Source: Kalmanozyma brasiliensis GHG001
Taxonomy: Eukaryota; Basidiomycota; Ustilaginomycetes; Ustilaginales
NCBI RefSeq assembly: GCF_000497045.1
Contig: NW_015961957.1
Coordinates: 1-64,000, forward strand
Direction of reading: 5' to 3'
Length of the DNA: 64,000 bases
Shown here: positions 18,743 to 27,583 of the stretch, in pieces
Layout: every line of letters starts with the position of its first letter
Numbering within the stretch: the first letter of the stretch is position 1
Translations under genes and position numbers: made by a program
Notes under the pieces: model-generated
Database searches by the model: none
What the model was told of the DNA's origin: nothing
Seen by the model: the letters and a program-made list of their open reading frames with translations, nothing else

Positions 18743-20290
18743 TCACTTGATCTTGGTTTCGACTCGCTGCAGCACCGCCGTAGCGAGTAGCAGAGCGCCC
18801 GTCACCACCGCCACCGCGGCCACCTTGACCATATTCGCCCGGTGTGTCAGTGTGTACTTGACATAGACCAACTGCGCATGTTCGCTCGAGCATCCCTTTT
18901 TGGTCAATTGCACCGCCGGCCTGCCCATGGTATCGAGATACGTCTTGACGATGCCATTGTCGACGTTGTCCATGGGAAAGGGCAGTTCGATGCTCACCCG
19001 CGTTGCGCCCTCTGGCAGCACGATCGTGGTGCTCAGCTCGTCCACCGCCACATCCTTGAGCGGCGTGAACAGAGGGATGGCGGTAAGGTAATCGTCCGAG
19101 CCCGCGATGCGCTTGGTCCACCCACCCGAAGAGAGCGGGAGCGTGTAGCCGATGCCAAACGTGTAGTTCCAGCCGCCGAGCAGCGGGAAGCGAGGTTGCA
19201 GCTCCAGCAGCGAGAGTCTGGAGATGAGCGCTTGTGTGGCAGGGATGCCAACCGTAGAGGTCAGTAGCGACGGATCGGGCGATGAGGAGCGGAAACGTGA
19301 AGTGGAGACGTTGCCAATCTGGTCGATGAACCAAGGGTCTTTGGTCCCTGCGGGCAGTGTAAAAGTCAAGGTGGAGAGTGCGGAGCCAGAAGCGCGGTTG
19401 TAGAAGGACGACATCTGGTGCTCAATCCTGGAAAAGTGTCCTTTGAGCTTGGGCCCAGCGTTGCGGAGGAGCATGCGGTCGGTGATGGAGAGCGCATCGC
19501 CCCAGTGGCTGATCTCGGCGGTGCGATCGAGGGTGACGATGGTTGCCCGAGGAGCGTCCGCTTGGAAGTGTACGGAACCCTTGGCGACAGGTGACGAGGT
19601 GGAATAGGGCGCAACGCGTTCGAAAGGACCATAGGTGACGATGCTGCCGGACTTGGTGGCGTCCTCGGGGGTGAAGGAGACGATTCTGGGCGAGGCGGCT
19701 TTGACCTTGATGCGACCGCTGTCGGTGGTGTAGGGGGAGCGAATGGCGGCGTCGCCGTTCCAGAGGAACAGCTGCGGGTCGGTCTGCTTGACAGTCTCGG
19801 GCAGCGGGGTGGTGATGTGGTTGAGCGTGGTTTCGAGCGTCAAGGTCGCGCCGTCGGCACCCAGCACGCTTGTCGGAACCAGCGCTTCGAACAGATAACT
19901 GTCTGTATCACCGTCGATCGCGCCCTGCGGCGAAAAGTCGATGAGGGGTCGAACACCGCCCTTGTACTCGGAGCTGGAGGCGAGGGGCGAATCGAGCGCG
20001 GGCTTGATCGTCATTCGGCTCCACGAGAGGTGTTGGGCTTCGTGTGCGCTCAGCAGGAAGTAGTACGGCAGCACATCGGCCGATAGTGTCGACTTGGGCC
20101 TGATCGAGATGGTAGTGAGGGTGTGCGATGTTGAGCCAGTGAGGTCGATCTGCTTGACGTAGTTGGAGTTGATCCAGTCGTTGGAGGATGGGAGTAAGAC
20201 TGCGTTGGCCATGCTCGTACACAGCGCCAGCAGAGTGGCCAAGAGCACCAATATCGCCGAAGCAGCGCTTGGTCTGCTTGACCGCGCCAT
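18743..20290 (-). CDS. OST1: Oligosaccharyltransferase alpha subunit (ribophorin I)
   Basis: The 515-residue protein has a signal peptide (about 1-30, ending near SMANA), a long luminal domain and one C-terminal membrane helix (about 490-506, VAAVAVVTGALLLATAVL). Ribophorin I signatures include ISIRPKSTLSADVLPYYFLL, SIVTYGPFERVAPYS and the segment HFSRIEHQMSSFYN. As a subunit of the ER oligosaccharyltransferase it helps present acceptor proteins for N-glycosylation. Length and topology fit the family. It is divergently arranged with CDC45 across 439 bp, which may act as a two-way promoter. Confidence 0.93.
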   Translation of the reverse strand: MARSSRPSAASAILVLLATLLALCTSMANAVLLPSSNDWINSNYVKQIDLTGSTSHTLTTISIRPKSTLSADVLPYYFLLSAHEAQHLSWSRMTIKPALDSPLASSSEYKGGVRPLIDFSPQGAIDGDTDSYLFEALVPTSVLGADGATLTLETTLNHITTPLPETVKQTDPQLFLWNGDAAIRSPYTTDSGRIKVKAASPRIVSFTPEDATKSGSIVTYGPFERVAPYSTSSPVAKGSVHFQADAPRATIVTLDRTAEISHWGDALSITDRMLLRNAGPKLKGHFSRIEHQMSSFYNRASGSALSTLTFTLPAGTKDPWFIDQIGNVSTSRFRSSSPDPSLLTSTVGIPATQALISRLSLLELQPRFPLLGGWNYTFGIGYTLPLSSGGWTKRIAGSDDYLTAIPLFTPLKDVAVDELSTTIVLPEGATRVSIELPFPMDNVDNGIVKTYLDTMGRPAVQLTKKGCSSEHAQLVYVKYTLTHRANMVKVAAVAVVTGALLLATAVLQRVETKIK

Positions 20291-20729
20291 GTTGAATGTG
20301 TGTGCCTTGTCGATGAGGGGCGTGGTTGAAAGGTAAAGAGGAGGAGATCAGGCTCGAGGCTCAACTGGACTGGACAGTGCGCGCTGCCTTTCTTCTTCCA
20401 GCTCAGTCGGCTCAGCCTGGACTGCCGAGAGCTGAGCCGCACGAGAATTCTTTTCTTGTCGCAAAACCGTTCTCGATCTGACATCTGACTTTGAAATTGG
20501 TGCTGCAAACAAACACTCAACGCGAAGGAAAAGATCGACTCGACGCGCTCGTGTTGCTCTCTCAGAAATCACACTTGAAGCTCAGCCAAGAGAGCATTGC
20601 TAAAGTCACACACACTCGGCTGCTTGACTGCTCACTCTGCACCTGGCTAGATCCAATGTCCTCTCAACCACCTACCATCACCAATCATCACCGTACCACA
20701 GCTGTGTACTGCTTTCGTGCAGCGCCAAT
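20291..20729. promoter_or_regulatory. Divergent promoter region, OST1 and CDC45
   Basis: This 439-bp stretch separates two housekeeping genes read in opposite directions. No TATA box is obvious and no other gene is seen. Confidence 0.45.
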
Positions 20730-23204
20730 ATGGTCGTCGTGGCGTGTCCCAACTCGTCGCTCGTAGACGTACATATCGATCCGGATCGCATCCCCTCCTC
20801 CTCGACCTCCAAGTACGACTATGCCTCGGCCTACTCTCGCATTCGTTCTGCAGCACGAACAGCCGGCCCAGGCGTATCCAGCGTGCTCATCCTCAGCTCG
20901 CCTGATGTTGACTCGGTCTGCGCCACTCGCATCCTCACCTCACTACTGCTGCAAGACGACATTCCACACCGCATCGTGCCAGTCGAAGGGTACCGGTCGC
21001 TGCTCAGCACCCTTTCGACCGTGTTCTCTGCATCAGACTCAGACGCACAACAGCCAAGCTCGTCCAGCTCGACAGATGTACGCTCGGTCATCTTCATCAA
21101 CCTTGGCGCCGTGCTCAGTCTGCCGACCACGTTCAACATTCCAGCCAGCTGCACAATTCATGTCATCGACTCGCACCGTCCATGGAATCTGGAGAACCTC
21201 TTTGCGACGAGTCATGCCAACGATAGAGTCTGGTGCTGGGACGACGGCGAGATTGCCACCAAGCTGTGCAGGCAGGGAGGCGAGAGGGATGCGTTTGAAA
21301 AGCTCGAATTTGACGTCGAGTCAGATTCAGAGGAAGACTCGGACGACGACGACGACGACGCCGACAGTGCAGCCGACTCTGCTCACAGCGACGACCACGA
21401 CGATGACGACGAGGATGGGCCAGCTGGCAAGCGCAAACGCTCGTCTCGCTCTCGCTCCCACGACAGCACCAAGAGGCGGCATCGTCAACGGTCTCCCACC
21501 TCATCCAGCGCGCGGCTCACCAACGCAGAACGCCATCGATACCGGAATGTTCTCACGCGCTATTACAACCGAGGCGAGAGCTTCGGCATGTCAGTCTCTT
21601 CGATGCTCTATCTCCTCTGTGAATCGCTGGGTCGAGCGGACCGCGAATCCCTCTGGCTCGCCATAATCGGCCTCACCTCGCTCTATCTCTCGAACAGCAT
21701 CGACTTCGAAACCTACGAGACCTACTCGTCCGCCTACGCTTCGGAAGTCATCGCCATCGAGCCCACCTCGTCCAACGCTCCCACCGAAGCGTGGTCGCTC
21801 GACCTGCTCTCCAAGGACCCAGACTCGGAAGAAGCCGCCACGAGCCGATCCACCGCAGCCTCTCGCGCCCAGAACCGAACGCTGCGCTCCGTCATTTCAA
21901 AAAACACCAAATCCGAAGATGCCGATGACCGCTCCATCCGCATCATTCCGTCCGAGCTACGCTTCACTCTGTACCGGCACTGGAGCCTCGAGACGGCCAT
22001 GTACCACACAGCGTACGTTGCCGCCAAGCTGGGCGTGTGGCGCGAGCGCGGCTTGTCCAAGTTGCGTGGACTGATGGCCAAGATGGGCTTCTCCCTCACC
22101 GCTGTGCGTCAGAACTACACGCACATGCCGCTTGACCTGCGTCGCAGCCTGGTGCGCAAACTCGAGGGTATCGCGCCTGAGTACGGTCTCACCGAATTAA
22201 CCTACCGTGGGTTCGAGCGCAGTTTCGGGTTCCGCACCGCCCCCTTGGGAGCAGCGGACGTGGTGGAGGGCGTCTCGGCTCTGCTCGTCGCGGCACATGG
22301 GGTCAAGATCGAAGTCGAAACGCCAGGAATGGTGTTCGCCTCTGCCAGCTCCGGCGGTGGTGCGCCACTAGGCAACAGCTACGCAGCCAATCTCAACCCT
22401 GCCAATCCCAATGCGCAGACTTCAGAACTGTTCGCCACCAAACGCGTCTGGTCGCTCGGGACCACTCTCACAGACAGCATCACATCCGCCATCGCCGCCA
22501 CTACCTCCGCTGGCAGCGGCAAGGACCAAGCGGGTGCCAATGCCGGATTGGATCTGGACGCGATCGCCTCGCAGGCCGGGGCATCCGCCGAGGACATTGC
22601 CGCCCTCGAATCCGCAGAGAGGCAGGTATGGATCGCCAACTTCTACGAGGCCTACCGCGCGCTCGACTTTAGTCGCTCCACGTCGGTCGATCTGCTCCGC
22701 TCGTCGCTGCTACTCAGCCAGGCACTGCACCGCAAGATCGTCGCCCGCGGTATCGGACTCATTACAAATCAGAGCATTCGTACGCTCAAAAACTTCCGCC
22801 TGGCCATCCTCAAGGACGGCTCCGACCTGGAGCTCTTTGCCAACGTCGAGGTGCTCGCCCGCCTCGCAAACTGGCTCACCACCTCGCTACGCGACATCAT
22901 TGTCGAGCAGCAGACCCAGGCGGCTGCTAAGAAGAAGGGCGGCAACAACGCTGCAGCGTACGCGCCCCTACCGTTCATCCTAGCCGCCCTACACCCGGCC
23001 AAGGACAGCTTCCTGGTGCTGGGCTCCACAGGCAGCGCGGTCCACGGCATGGTCGAGAACAACCACTTCACCGCCGCCTTTCAGCACGCGGCCAAAATGA
23101 GCGGCGCGCGAGTCCGACACGATCGCTTTCAGACGTTCAGCATTCAGGTGAGAAAGAGCGATCTGGCGGGCTTTGTCGAGAAGGTTCACTTGAAGATCAA
23201 GTAA
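20730..23204 (+). CDS. CDC45: DNA replication initiation factor CDC45
   Basis: The 824-residue protein matches CDC45 along its length. The N-terminal DHH-like fold contains VLILSSPDVDSVCATRILTS and then IHVIDSHRPWNLEN, in which the DHH phosphoesterase motif is degenerate, as in all CDC45. An acidic stretch (about 204-238) followed by a basic RS-rich nuclear signal precedes the helical middle. The C-terminus carries SFLVLGSTGSAVHGMVENNHF and FQTFSIQVRKSDL, typical of the family. CDC45 joins Mcm2-7 and GINS to form the replicative CMG helicase. The product is longer than yeast Cdc45 because of the acidic and linker insertions. Confidence 0.95.
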   Translation: MVVVACPNSSLVDVHIDPDRIPSSSTSKYDYASAYSRIRSAARTAGPGVSSVLILSSPDVDSVCATRILTSLLLQDDIPHRIVPVEGYRSLLSTLSTVFSASDSDAQQPSSSSSTDVRSVIFINLGAVLSLPTTFNIPASCTIHVIDSHRPWNLENLFATSHANDRVWCWDDGEIATKLCRQGGERDAFEKLEFDVESDSEEDSDDDDDDADSAADSAHSDDHDDDDEDGPAGKRKRSSRSRSHDSTKRRHRQRSPTSSSARLTNAERHRYRNVLTRYYNRGESFGMSVSSMLYLLCESLGRADRESLWLAIIGLTSLYLSNSIDFETYETYSSAYASEVIAIEPTSSNAPTEAWSLDLLSKDPDSEEAATSRSTAASRAQNRTLRSVISKNTKSEDADDRSIRIIPSELRFTLYRHWSLETAMYHTAYVAAKLGVWRERGLSKLRGLMAKMGFSLTAVRQNYTHMPLDLRRSLVRKLEGIAPEYGLTELTYRGFERSFGFRTAPLGAADVVEGVSALLVAAHGVKIEVETPGMVFASASSGGGAPLGNSYAANLNPANPNAQTSELFATKRVWSLGTTLTDSITSAIAATTSAGSGKDQAGANAGLDLDAIASQAGASAEDIAALESAERQVWIANFYEAYRALDFSRSTSVDLLRSSLLLSQALHRKIVARGIGLITNQSIRTLKNFRLAILKDGSDLELFANVEVLARLANWLTTSLRDIIVEQQTQAAAKKKGGNNAAAYAPLPFILAALHPAKDSFLVLGSTGSAVHGMVENNHFTAAFQHAAKMSGARVRHDRFQTFSIQVRKSDLAGFVEKVHLKIK

Positions 23205-23241
23205 TTGCAATGTCTAAGATGCAGAGCCAGTAGGCGAGCGA

Positions 23242-24657
23242 CTAGTATTTATGCTTGTCCGGCAACGCCTTGGGTGTGTAGTTGCCTGGCAGGAAGTGCT
23301 TATCGCACAACTCAGAGAAAGGCTTTGTGGTGTTGGGCGAGGCCATCATGACTGTCGTTTTGCTGAGCACTGCTTGCACTCGACGAGTCAGAGCTCGGTC
23401 CACTGTGCTGCCACTCCACCAGAAGCGCGACTGGATCTGCGGCATCATCCAAGGCTTGACGAAGCCGGGGAGATGCAAAATGCCCGGAATGAATTTTGAG
23501 ATGGTGCTATGCAAGAGCCATGGCTGCGTGCCGTTGAGAGTTTGAGCCGAAAGCAGCTTGGACGCCTCGTCTGGTGGCAAACTGAGCATCTCCTTTCGTG
23601 TGCCTTGGGATGCGATGCGCGGCTGCCATTCGAATTCGTCTTCGCACGCCCACAAGGGCTTGATGAGTTGGCCTTCGAAATCGAGCTTGATCTGCATCTG
23701 CTGTCGGTAGTACATGACGGCGAAGATGGTTTGATCGTCCCAGACTTTCTTGCCCCAGGTGTCGTTCTTCCAGTAATGGATCACGGCGGCATACAGCTCG
23801 CGAGCATCCTTTGCATATGCGATCATGGTACCAGAGTTGAGGTATCTTGGGACCGCCTTTTGTTGAGAGGTCGAGGTAGGCCATCGGTTCTCCTTGCCCC
23901 AGATGTCCTCTTTTGTGAAGGGCGCTTCCGGCACGTTGCAGTAGGGCATCTCGTCGGATGGTGGGGTGCCTCCATAGCAATGCTTTTCAGCGCCAAAGAG
24001 CATGCGCTCACCAGATACGATGAACTCAGCCGCGACCTCCCGCACGGAGCGTTGAAGAAGAGCATCGAAGCCATCAACAAAGATGACAATGTCGTTGTCG
24101 TCGGCGTGGTCGACGAGGAATTGGTGGACAGCACGCACCTTTTCGAAGAAGACATCAGGTTGAACGAGAGGGAATCCCCAGCTCAAGATTGTTGGTTCGG
24201 CGTCGTTCATGACGGCAGCAGCAAGGCAGAAGCAGAAGTTCTGCGTGGCTTTGGTCGCTGGCATGAGATAATGGATCTTGTTGATTTTGGCCAACTCCTT
24301 GCGAGGCCAGCGAGAATCGGCTGCTTGCACTCGAGCACCTGGTCGTAGCAAGATGCCGATTTGCATGCCGAAACAAACGAGACCGAGTAGCATCAAGCCC
24401 AATTTGAACCAGCCGCTCTGAAGTTGCGAGAGCAAGAGGCTGCGAACCGAAGTCTTGCTGTGCGAACGGTAGTCTCGCAATCGCGGAGCTCCTGCCTCCT
24501 CCATCTCGTAGTCGTGCGATTCGCGAGGCAAGAGCTTGGCGCCCTCGACCTCGTTTGAGTCCTGCGGAAGGCTCTCGTAGTCTGACATTTCCGAGAGGGT
24601 AGCTTTGCTCTGTGAGGGACTGTCGTGGTATGGCTCGAGCTTGTCCGGGTTTGGCAT
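23242..24657 (-). CDS. PLOD-like glycosyltransferase, type II membrane protein
   Basis: The 471-residue product has a cytosolic tail rich in acidic and Ser residues, a membrane anchor at about 84-103, then a luminal catalytic domain. Its motifs resemble the glycosyltransferase domain of lysyl hydroxylases (PLOD): NDIVIFVDGFDALLQRS with a D-x-x-D motif, RMLFGAEKHCYG, RYLNSGTMIAYA and DDQTIFAVMYY. No 2-oxoglutarate hydroxylase domain follows. A TATATA at 24738-24743 would put transcription start near 24710, downstream of the longer in-frame Met at 24720, so the Met at 24657 is chosen. Donor and acceptor are unknown. It ends 37 bp from the convergent CDC45 gene. Confidence 0.75.
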   Translation of the reverse strand: MPNPDKLEPYHDSPSQSKATLSEMSDYESLPQDSNEVEGAKLLPRESHDYEMEEAGAPRLRDYRSHSKTSVRSLLLSQLQSGWFKLGLMLLGLVCFGMQIGILLRPGARVQAADSRWPRKELAKINKIHYLMPATKATQNFCFCLAAAVMNDAEPTILSWGFPLVQPDVFFEKVRAVHQFLVDHADDNDIVIFVDGFDALLQRSVREVAAEFIVSGERMLFGAEKHCYGGTPPSDEMPYCNVPEAPFTKEDIWGKENRWPTSTSQQKAVPRYLNSGTMIAYAKDARELYAAVIHYWKNDTWGKKVWDDQTIFAVMYYRQQMQIKLDFEGQLIKPLWACEDEFEWQPRIASQGTRKEMLSLPPDEASKLLSAQTLNGTQPWLLHSTISKFIPGILHLPGFVKPWMMPQIQSRFWWSGSTVDRALTRRVQAVLSKTTVMMASPNTTKPFSELCDKHFLPGNYTPKALPDKHKY

Positions 24658-24737
24658 TTGCGTTTGGTGATGGGGCCAGGGGTGTGCAGGGATCGTTGTC
24701 CGAGTGAGAGACAGACTCAAACAAGGGTATGGGGAGC

Positions 24738-24743
24738 TATATA
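24738..24743 (-). promoter_or_regulatory. TATA box upstream of the PLOD-like gene
   Basis: TATATA lies about 80 bp upstream of the preferred start at 24657 and only 18 bp from the alternative start at 24720. The spacing favours the downstream start. Confidence 0.45.
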
Positions 24744-25490
24744 GTCTTGCAAGAACAAAGGCTTTGAATTGGCCTCAGAAGCGTTGGAATGCGGAAGAGG
24801 CGCGCGCATTCGTTTGTCCGACCGAGCAAGCCGGACACGAGACGAGACGGAGCAACAGACCCTTGTGGTCTCAGACTGGGTCAATGCCGGTCTACAGTAG
24901 AGGTTCGGTACACAGTCGACTGGGGCAGCCCAATTTTTTTTGTGCACCGTCGCTTGGAATGTTGCAAGACAAGGTTCTCGTCGCTTGATCTGGCAGCAGA
25001 TAGAGTACACGCGATTGCACCTGATGAACAAGAAGCCGCGCTGCAAGACTTGATTAATAGAAGTGAAAAACAATAGTGCTCATGCATGCAGAGCTTCCCG
25101 CTTCCCGTGCCTAAGCGAATCGAATTCAGCGTGCCCTCTTTGACAATCGTGTCGCGGTCTGTCTCATTCTAAGCTGTCCAGCCCTTGATTCGGGCGCAAC
25201 ATGCACAGGCAATCCAAGTCAATTGCAGCCCTCGCCGAGCGACTTGGGTTCAAAACTGTGGCTTCCGTCCCTGTCTCGGACACGCAACCTGTCCCAAAGT
25301 AGAATGAATCCTTGCAAAGCCTAAGAGCTGCCCATCTGCTCGGCACGGCACGGCGAGGCCATCACCGAGGTCTTTGAGATTGCTCCTCGTCGAGTTGTCA
25401 CTGAGGCGAGCTGTTGTGCTTTGTCAAGCTAACCATCCGACCTTCATCTACGCTTGCCGTCTTCTGAGGCTCATCGGCCCTGCTGCCGCC
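24744..25490. other. Divergent intergenic region before GT90 copy 2
   Basis: The PLOD-like gene and GT90 copy 2 read away from this 0.75 kb stretch. No gene, tRNA or repeat is recognised. It contains an in-frame upstream Met (25374) of the GT90 frame, judged to be leader. Confidence 0.5.
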
Positions 25491-27467
25491 ATGGAGCAAC
25501 ATCATCACGCCAATACAGACGGTACCAAATCCGCCTCGTCCTCATCCTCGTCCTCCATCTCAAGCTATCCGCCATCGCTCGCCGCCAATCAACCAGCGTG
25601 GTTGCGTCCAAACGGTCGGGCTCCCAGTCAGTCTCTGCGACAGCGTGTCTTTGACCTCTTCGAGTCAAAGCATTCCACGCCGCCCACAACATCAAGAGGC
25701 ACAACCGGCCAGCCCTGGTCGGAAGCTGACAACAACATGCCCAAGGGTATATTAGCGTCCCTTCAAGACCTTTTCCGCCATCGTTTGTGCAAGAGATTCA
25801 TCATCATCGCATGCGTCTTGTACGGTCTAACGCTCTCGTACTCTTTTTCGCGCTCCAGAGATGTTGGCGTTGGCGGTTTTGGCAGCCAGGTGGCAAGTCA
25901 ACCGAGCTTGCAGCTTGCTGACACTTGTCCTCGCATCTTCTCTGATCCCCAAGTCGCCATCAAATGTCATGTCGAGCTGGCCCAACGCAAATTCGATGCC
26001 ATGGTGGCGCGCCAATCGCAAACCTACGAGCAGGCGGTGCAGCGATACGTGGAGCAGTACAATCGACAGCCTCCGCCTGGCTTTCAAGACTGGTTCACTT
26101 TCGCAAAGGCCAACAACGCGATCATCATTGATGATTACGGTCAGCTCGAGCAAGATCTTGCACCTCTGCGCAAGATTCCAGCCCATGTCCTGCGTCAGCG
26201 AATGAAGAACGGTCGCAAGACCGGCATGTGGGAACTACACCAGTGGGACTTCAAAAACGGCACTGTCTCGACCGGGGCAAAGCACGGGACCGTCAACGCT
26301 TTCAAGGGCATCCTCCAACCCTTCGTTCACAAACTTCCCGACTTCAGCGTTCTGCAGAACTGGGATGACAACCATCGTGTCTGCGGTCCTAAACCGGGCG
26401 AGGTCGAAGATGTCAACGACACAACAGTGATCGAGGTTGGCACATCCGGTGACCCTGATGCAATGGATCATCTGACCATCGGCTGTCCACGAAACACCGA
26501 AACAACCTCGTCCGTCACCAGCGATCGTCCGTCAGTCGACTTCTGCAAGCATACGCATGATTGGATGAACCAGCATGGCATCTTCCGCGTCCATAATGGC
26601 TGCTTCAACTCTACTGTTCCGGTCCTGTCTCTCACCAAGATCTCGAGCTTTCAGGACATCACCACGGCTTCGTGGTGCTACGGAGCCGATGGATATCGTC
26701 TTTGGGGTCTCAATCCGAGCGGCAAAGACTCGGACCACGTGGCGTACCGAGACAAGAGGGCACGCATCTACTGGCGTGGTAGCAACACCGGATCTAGGCG
26801 TGGCAAGAAGCCACACTACTACGGACACCGCGAGCGCCTTGTCATGATGGGCGCTCAGATGCAGAAAAAAGCTGCCGAGCTTGCGGCACGTTACAAGGGG
26901 CAAAGCTTGCCCGGAACCTTTACGCAAGACGATGTCAAGCGCGTCGAGCTGCCCGAGATGCCAAAGACGTTCACGCAGCTTCAGCTCTCAGCTCTCTCGC
27001 GGCTCGACCCAGAAGCGATCGACATGAACTTTGTTGGTCTGCACGGCTGCCAGAACGATCCCGAGCGCTGTGCAGAATGGGAGAAGACATTCCCCCTTGC
27101 GGCCCATCAGGATTCGTCGTTTGCGTTCCGGAACAAATTCCTCATGGATATCGATGGCAACTCGATGTCCTGTCGCTTCTACCGGTTGCTTGACAGCAAC
27201 AGCTTGGTGTTCAAGCAGACCATCTACGTGGAATGGCATGATGATCGCATCGTGCCGTGGCTTCACTACGTCCCGGTCTCCAAGGGCATGGAGGAGCTTC
27301 CTATCTTGCTCGATTACTTCACCAACGATCCGACAGGCCAAGCGCTAGGCGAGATGATCGCAAACACATCCAGGGATTGGTCGAACAGCGCTTTGAGGAA
27401 GATCGACCTTAGCGTCTACACGTACAGGCAGATGCTCGAGCTGGCTCATATCATCGGACACGACTAA
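25491..27467 (+). CDS. GT90/CAP10-family glycosyltransferase (copy 2)
   Basis: The 658-residue type II membrane protein starts at the Met at 25491 (GCCGCCATGG context). A Ser-rich cytosolic tail is followed by a membrane anchor at about 102-118 (RFIIIACVLYGLTLSYSF). The luminal catalytic region shows ARIYWRGSNTG, HRERLVMMG, SMSCRFYRLLDSNSLVFKQT and DDRIVPWLHYVPV. It is paralogous to the gene at 13023, and both share a juxtamembrane pattern of EQAVxxYxxxYNR then IIDDY. Members of the family are Golgi glycosyltransferases, some of them xylosyltransferases. The two copies lie 10.5 kb apart and same-strand, so an old local duplication is possible. Confidence 0.9.
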   Translation: MEQHHHANTDGTKSASSSSSSSISSYPPSLAANQPAWLRPNGRAPSQSLRQRVFDLFESKHSTPPTTSRGTTGQPWSEADNNMPKGILASLQDLFRHRLCKRFIIIACVLYGLTLSYSFSRSRDVGVGGFGSQVASQPSLQLADTCPRIFSDPQVAIKCHVELAQRKFDAMVARQSQTYEQAVQRYVEQYNRQPPPGFQDWFTFAKANNAIIIDDYGQLEQDLAPLRKIPAHVLRQRMKNGRKTGMWELHQWDFKNGTVSTGAKHGTVNAFKGILQPFVHKLPDFSVLQNWDDNHRVCGPKPGEVEDVNDTTVIEVGTSGDPDAMDHLTIGCPRNTETTSSVTSDRPSVDFCKHTHDWMNQHGIFRVHNGCFNSTVPVLSLTKISSFQDITTASWCYGADGYRLWGLNPSGKDSDHVAYRDKRARIYWRGSNTGSRRGKKPHYYGHRERLVMMGAQMQKKAAELAARYKGQSLPGTFTQDDVKRVELPEMPKTFTQLQLSALSRLDPEAIDMNFVGLHGCQNDPERCAEWEKTFPLAAHQDSSFAFRNKFLMDIDGNSMSCRFYRLLDSNSLVFKQTIYVEWHDDRIVPWLHYVPVSKGMEELPILLDYFTNDPTGQALGEMIANTSRDWSNSALRKIDLSVYTYRQMLELAHIIGHD

Positions 27468-27583
27468 AAGGCTGCTTAGTGCGGCTGCATCAAACGTCAC
27501 GGGAATAGAAGCAACGCAATATCCAAGTGGAAGGTGGTGGTGCGAGCGGTGTATGGCTGTGATTGCAAGAAGGGTCGAGTGAA

